Assembly (NCBI GenBank): GCA_002751075.1
Contig: NAOQ01000082.1
Coordinates: 90,091-130,318 of the forward strand
Direction: 5' to 3'
From: Ichthyophonus hoferi
Taxonomy: Eukaryota; Opisthokonta; Ichthyosporea; Ichthyophonida; Ichthyophonidae
DNA length: 40,228 nt
Shown: positions 34,608 through 40,228 of the stretch, piece after piece
Position numbering within the stretch: position 1 is the stretch's first letter
How the letters are laid out: the number at the start of each line of letters is the position of its first letter
The notes under the pieces: generated by a model
The model's input: the letters and a program-made list of their open reading frames with translations, nothing else
Databases searched by the model: none
Told to the model about the DNA's origin: nothing
Position numbers and translations under genes: made by a program

Positions 34608-37162
34608 ATGGATCCTACTAGTATGATCCTGCAGTCTATTGAAACTGCCGTTGACAACCAACTAGAGGCAAGTGAACTTCTCCTACTGCGTTATTCTCAT
34701 CCCACTGTTTAGATGGTTGTTGCTATCTCATAAATCCCTATACCGACATAGATTTGTTGAAAGTTTATTCATAGACCTGGCTCCTACCTCTATGGATAGC
34801 CTTACATATTGCCCTCTTCCTGCATGGAATGATAGGTGCATTTAAAATAATTAACGCTGCGGCGCTCTTGTTGCTCCTTATGCTTTCTCCTACAGTTTGA
34901 CAGTAATTACTCTAAATCTATTTCCTCTAAAACAGCATTTGGATAATTTGGAAGAAGATGACTTGGCAGCACTTCGTAAGCAAAGATTGGCTAGTATGAG
35001 AGCTAAGGATGAGGAGAGACGGAACTGGTATGACTGGCTTTTGACCCCTTAACCACCTCTTATCTAACCCCTATCTACCTTCACAGTGTCATTTATCAAT
35101 CTTTGCGTTACTATGCAAATAATCGTTTGTTTATTTTTTCCTTATGAGCTCCACCGCTTGTCTCTGGACATGACCAATAATTCTTGGGTATGCCTTACAT
35201 AACCCCCTTTAAGTGCTAGCTTAATCATTTATGCTGCCTACTATTGGCCCTCTCCTACTTGGTAAGGGAGAGTTGAAGATATTTTGTGACCATTATCCCA
35301 GCTATTAACATACATTGTATGTGCATGTTTTGGAGATTGATTGTCTTGGCCACTGGAATCTTTCTCTTGTACCCCTGCCCCTATCCGATGTTTATGCACA
35401 AGGGGGTGAGGGTGCTCAACCATAAAGGGTTATATTAATACTTAAGGAGGCATATGCGTAGGCTGGTTTATTTTATTTTTGATACCCTGCCTATAGTTTA
35501 CAATGCAAGGCTGTATTTGCTGGAGGTTGGGGATATGATTTTTAATAAATAGAGGGGTAATACCTAGAGAGGAACTAGTCGTCCAATGTATATGGCACTA
35601 TTGGTTATTACTGTCTTAATATCTTAATATGTATGTGTGTGTGTGTTTATTTCCATGTGCAGGCGTACTTATTGGGGGGTGTATCACGTTTATATTTATT
35701 TATTCTTTTCATTATACGTACTATTGCATGTCATGTTGTCATTTAAAATCTGTATTAATCAATAGGGGTGCAGGTCCAGCAACGACCATGGGAAGCTAAC
35801 CGAGCTAGCCGACGGTAATATTACCTCCCCCCCCCCCCCCCTATATATATATACGTTTACTTTTAAACCCTCTTATCTACCTCTTCTTACCCTTTGTTTA
35901 ATTTAGAAAAGGAATTCTTCGAGGCGGCTAAGAGAAGTCGACGAATGGTTGCTCTCTTTTATAGGCCTGGGTCAGAAATATGTGATATTATTGGTCAACA
36001 CTTTCAGAAACTAGCAGAGAATCATATGGAAGCCCGTTTTATCAAGGTATTTTATTGGCCTGACCTGATGATTTGTAGTATTTCCACTGGTTTATTTAAC
36101 GGCAAGTATTACTGATGGGAAGATGTCCAAGCACGGGAACTCTATTAGAGGTAGATAACTTTAGGGATCCCTGGGTTAAGACAGGAAGAGTAGCAAAAAG
36201 GGAAGGCGGGCCATAGGTTATGCGTCAGGCCCGTCTTTCACAGATAGACAAATCACTAGGATTCTGGGAATTGAATGGGTACATAAAAATAATGCATACA
36301 TACATACATGCATGCATACACATCTATGCTTATGATTGGGTAGTTAACTATTTCCTCATCTCTCCGGATATATGCTGTTAGGTCAATGCCGAGAAGAGTC
36401 CCTTCCTTACACAAAGGCTTAAGATATGGATGATGCCTACTATTGTACATGTTAAAGATCAATACACCGACAAACAGGTTCCCTTCCCTTCCTCCCTTCT
36501 TTCCCTTTATATCACCCTATCCTTACCGTTATCCGTCCTCTACCTCTATTTGTCATTTTTTTTTCTTTCACAACTTATTTTTTCTTCCTATCCTCACGCA
36601 TCATGGCAGTTACTACTATGCGCTATTGGTTATTTGATAATATGTTTGAATGTACCCTCTACCCGTGCCTAGTTACCTCTGTAACCAGGCCAGCCATTTA
36701 ACAGACCAATATTTGATTGTACCAATACGACTAGATATTGAAAGAGATTTAATTACATTTGGATGGACCGGGTATTATAAGTTGTAAACTGTATACCTAC
36801 AGATAGACTGTAAAGTGTATACCTATATATACCTTCCTTGGAGGTATCTATGAACTCAAGGTACCTCCTAAATAGAGGGTTTCGGAGAGGCCATTGGCTA
36901 CTTATTAATAATCCCTAGTCTCTTACTATTGCATACCTCTATTTCTACTGGCTCACCAGCTTACCCGTATCTCTATATTTAGTATGTAGGGCTGGACGCC
37001 TTTGGGGGGACCGCCTTTACTACTGAGACTATTGAGAGGAAGCTGATAGATGATGATATGTTAGATCCTAATAGTCAAGACAATGCGATGGGACAAGGTG
37101 GCCTTAGACAATCTGACAGACGACTAATGACTTTTGACGATGATGAACTAGATTGGGACTAG
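34608..37162 (+). CDS. TXNDC9: Phosducin-like protein 3 / TXNDC9-type thioredoxin-fold protein, six exons
   Basis: Cytosolic thioredoxin-fold protein of the phosducin-like family; TXNDC9/PhLP3 homologues bind the CCT chaperonin and affect tubulin and actin folding. Exons: 34608-34667, 34936-35027, 35774-35814, 35907-36046, 36382-36477, 36983-37162, phase-consistent, 202 residues (human TXNDC9 is 226). Exon 2 encodes the N-terminal helix (LEEDDLAALRKQRL). Exons 3-4 give HGKLTELAD and EKEFFEAAK. MVALFYRPGSEICDII matches the strand and degenerate active site F-Y-R-x-S-x-x-C, with one Cys and no C-x-x-C, so no classical redox role. Exon 5 gives VNAEKSPFL and MPTIVHVKDQ. Exon 6 gives GGTAFTTETIERKL and an acidic C-terminus FDDDELDWD. 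Intron 1 is GC-AG (donor GCAAGT after 34667). Confidence 0.9.
35827..35841 (+). repeat. Run of 15 C in a phosducin-like gene intron
   Basis: Fifteen consecutive C followed by a TA dinucleotide run, inside the 92-base intron 35815-35906. Length-unstable in both sequencing and replication. Confidence 0.9.
36294..36322 (+). repeat. CATA/CATG microsatellite in a phosducin-like gene intron
   Basis: Repeated CATA and CATG tetramers in the intron between exons 4 and 5... the intron 36047-36381. Confidence 0.7.
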
Positions 37163-37654
37163 AGGAGGAGGGAGATGATGAAGGGATATAGTTGATAGAC
37201 AGGGTAGGGTGGGCATACCGGGCATGATGTAGTTACATCATTCCATATTATGTAATGTATTACTATTTACCAGCTTCATAGCCATAGATTGCCTGTCGTA
37301 ATGTAGTGCTTCCAATAGGCCATGTATGATCTGTACCTTCCTATCTATAAGACTATCGTTCGTACCTCTGTGCTTTTTATTATGAGTAATACCTTGATAA
37401 TGTGTCACTGTAAGGTCACATTATCTACTGAGAAACTAGCATTTATCAACTAATTTAATATTAACATCATAGCATAAGGTCACAGTAATACAGCCTTAAC
37501 CAGCTACCTGTTCACCATTCAGGCCTAATTTTGTACTATGTATTTGCCCTTGGCCTGTTATATATGGGCAGTGTGCTAGGCCTGTATCCCGTAGGATCGA
37601 CTACTGTCTGTCGTTTCTCTCATATTTTAAATCAAGTTGCCATTGGGTGACATA

Positions 37655-37660
37655 AATAAA
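37655..37660 (+). terminator. Candidate poly(A) signal of the phosducin-like gene
   Basis: AATAAA about 490 bases after the stop codon at 37162. Motif only. Confidence 0.25.
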
Positions 37661-39034
37661 GAATTGCTACAGGACCTCTATGGTTATAATCTTGTAATAG
37701 GGGTTCCACTACAGGGAATAGACCGATATGTGAAGATTGCTAAATACATAGACTCATGAGATAACATTAACAAAAAAACCTACCCATTACCTCTCTATGT
37801 ATTTATTAGTAAAGTATATTAATTACTACACTATCTAATAGTTGTATAGCATTACATCTGGCCGATTTTGTACTTCTCCCAAGAGGCCAATATATGGGTC
37901 CATTAAGACCGTGTATATAATAACTGTAATAAACATGTAAGTAAATATGTCCTTCAATCTATAAAACTATGTGACAATTTAAGTCTGTCATTATTATCTC
38001 ACTCATTATGCTGACTAGATGCAAGGATTATTGATCCAATTATATCAAGGCTTGAATCAAAATTGTATTTAATCAATTATAACCTTGACCAATGAATGAA
38101 CTCGCCCTTGTCATAACAATTACAAGAGGTTGAATTGAGACCTAATCAAATTATTACAAAAATTAATCAACCATGAATAAATAAAGTGTTGGTAAGTATC
38201 TACTAATGAATCAGAGGAGTGCTAATGGAAACTCTTGAAGTGAAGAGGGAAAGATTCGTAAGTAATATATTTAACTAAAATAAATATACTCTTTATGCCT
38301 TACATATATTTTGAATTAATTTCTAGTTTCCTTAGATGTTCACTTAGAGAAACCAGCCAGTAGATTCCCATCATTTTTTACCATTGATATAATTAATCAT
38401 TGCTATCTCTAGCATCTTCTATTTAGTTATTTTTATCTTAACATACTAATAGCAGCCATAATGGCAAGGAGAGAATTGGAATTAGCCAAAAGCAACAAAG
38501 CTTTATTCAGTGTAACTACAAAAAAAACAAAAACAAGAAGCAATTCCTGTCACATAGAGAACATTTTACACTTTCTAAATATAACATATTATATAGATAT
38601 CACTTTGATATTCTAAATTTTAGTCAAGTAACTAAACATAGATTATTTTTAATATTGCGCAATTAATGGATTTACTATTGTTGCAGGATCTCTACCATTG
38701 CCTGGCTCAATTTTGATAGATCTTGGATTGCCGTTTAACGTTAACACCAATAGATTGCACTAACCATCATTTTCCCAGGCTACATGTAACGTATCAATAA
38801 TTGCTAACAATATTAAATAAAAGAAGCGATGGAAATCTTGTTAGATTTGGGGATCGTACGCATGCAAATATTAATTACAATCAACTAATAAAAAAGATGC
38901 TAGATTTTCCAAAATTGGTTGAAAATGGTTGGTAAGGAAAAGATATCAAACCAATAGAAAGCCGGAAATAAATCAATTGAACTGAAGTGATTTAGGACCC
39001 AATTCGCGATATATAAAAGATTAAGTATATTACG

Positions 39035-39175
39035 TTTTGTTGCGAGACCTTTAACTCCGAAAGAACGTAGTTTGATCCAAGTTCTAACAGCAAGCGGATT
39101 AAGAAATAATCGGTCTAATGCTAGTTAACTGCATAATGTTTTTAACCAGGTAAATTGATTTGTCGATACATATTA
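39035..39175 (+). repeat. Dispersed repeat, copy B
   Basis: Aligns with copy A at 2692-2835 in the same orientation, best in the segment around 39146-39170 containing TAAATTGATTTGTC. Divergence of roughly one base in five suggests old copies. Confidence 0.5.
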
Positions 39176-39240
39176 GATCACTGAGGCCTACTAGAATTAT
39201 CTGTTCTTATTTCAATCTTTCACTATACTATTTATATGAT

Positions 39241-39490
39241 AGTCTTTTACTCTTTTACTGCCCATTACACTTATACTCATACTCATATTCTTATACTATT
39301 ATATGCAGGTGAATTGACCCGCGCGATCCCATGCGAAAGGAGATAGATTGGATTTAAAATCATGGCATTACTATTATACTATTATACTCTTATACTGATA
39401 TACTAATATACTACTATACTGATATACTATTATAGTCTTATACTCTCATTACATTTATACTCTTATACTCATAACTCATATTCTTAGACT
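39241..39490 (+). repeat. TATACT-type short-unit satellite in two blocks
   Basis: Block 1 (about 39241-39303) and block 2 (about 39369-39490) consist of 6-10 base units such as TATACTATTA, TATACTCTTA and TATACTGATA. They are separated by about 65 bp of non-repeated, more GC-rich sequence containing CCCGCGCGATCCC. Confidence 0.75.
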
Positions 39491-39959
39491 CGACATTGCG
39501 TGTTCATTTGGATGGCTTATTAGCCAATTCATTAATGTAAGTGTTTGCATAGTGATCTTCTGTAAATTGTATTGGTCAATAAGGATCTGTACAATTGATT
39601 CCATTCACATTAACGAAGACCCATGGTTAACACCCATGATAAACAAAGGTCAGGAAAGTGTGAAAGGAGATGGATACACCTAATGATGCCAAGAGTCTTT
39701 AAAATCGGATGTCTTTAATTGGATTATTGGTATCTATATATAAGTACCAATAGGAAGTTCTCATGCGGATAAAACTAAGTCTTAAAGAAGTATTTCTGTA
39801 TTGCAGAAAGGACCGTTTTTTATGAAACACAGGTTTATTTTAGTAGTTGAAGATTGTACTTGCAAGTATAACCTAACATGATCAAAGCTTTATTGCATCT
39901 TTAATGAAAGAAAAATTTTGAAACCGCAATTTCTTACTTTTTTAATCCTTGTTTATTGC

Positions 39960-39983
39960 GGGTGTTAATTCTGGTTAACACCC
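39960..39983. repeat. Perfect 9-bp hairpin GGGTGTTAA/TTAACACCC
   Basis: Arms 39960-39968 and 39975-39983 flank the loop TTCTGG. The 13-mer TGGTTAACACCCA that includes the right arm also occurs near 39623-39635. No gene or poly-U run is visible beside it, so its role is unknown. Confidence 0.7.
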
Positions 39984-40228
39984 ACCACTGCGTGTTCAGG
40001 TTCGGTAATGCAAATGGGACCGATCGTAAAGATCTTAATCGGCTAGTACAATTTTTCAAAAGATCACAGAGGCCCATACCTTCTAATCTTCAAAGTAATT
40101 TTAAACTTCATTATGAAAATCATCAAAATGTTCAATAAAAACCAAAAACAAAGATAAACTAAAAACAATAAGGCCACCCACTATTTAATTAAAAAACAAC
40201 ATTAATTTTAATTGATATATTAATTGTT

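Larger units (their letters stand above)
37163..40228. other. Right-hand region without a recognised gene
   Basis: Holds the 3' UTR of the phosducin-like gene, then AT-rich DNA. Only short open frames occur (the longest near the edge is 60 codons, 39956-40138) and none has family support. Structure seen: dispersed repeat copy B, TATACT-type satellite, and a perfect hairpin, all listed separately. Confidence 0.6.

Noticed and set aside
39956-40138. 60-codon frame at the right edge
   Set aside because: No recognisable similarity and no start or splice support; it overlaps the hairpin.

Overview
The window is AT-rich nuclear DNA from an intron-dense eukaryote. One gene is a soluble adenylyl cyclase with the order Ras-association domain, leucine-rich repeats, PP2C-like domain, class III cyclase. 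That architecture is the fungal Cyr1/Git2 type, so the source is probably a fungus (an intron-rich, early-diverging one would fit) or a close unicellular relative. The exact lineage cannot be read from this sequence.

Layout. Positions 1-1029 (minus strand) hold most of a TDT/SLAC1-family anion or dicarboxylate transporter that runs off the left edge. Positions 1030-3761 are intergenic and hold one copy of a dispersed repeat and a possible fragment of a DNA transposon. Positions 3762-6899 (alternative end 7169) hold a six- or seven-exon histidine phosphatase of the phosphoglycerate-mutase-like, UBASH3-like group. Positions 7170-9037 are intergenic. Positions 9038 to at least 31590 hold the adenylyl cyclase in at least 33 exons, about 1,540-1,550 residues; the last exon was not identified. 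Positions 31591-34607 are mostly intergenic. Positions 34608-37162 hold a six-exon phosducin-like/TXNDC9 protein of 202 residues. From 37163 to the right edge there is no recognisable gene, only simple repeats, a second copy of the dispersed repeat and a perfect hairpin.

The exon models were built by hand. Exons were joined only where splice sites, reading phase and family homology agreed, and phase is continuous through every joined exon. Two junctions use GC-AG introns with the donor GCAAGT and a third is possible. Two runs of N (10097-10496 and 22596-22978) each lie between identical direct repeats of 93 and 96 bp, which looks like unmerged contig ends, not biology.

The genes do not form a functional cluster. 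The cyclase would make cAMP under Ras control through its RA and LRR regions. The phosducin-like protein belongs to a family linked to CCT-chaperonin folding of tubulin and actin. The phosphatase and the transporter look like independent housekeeping or accessory functions.
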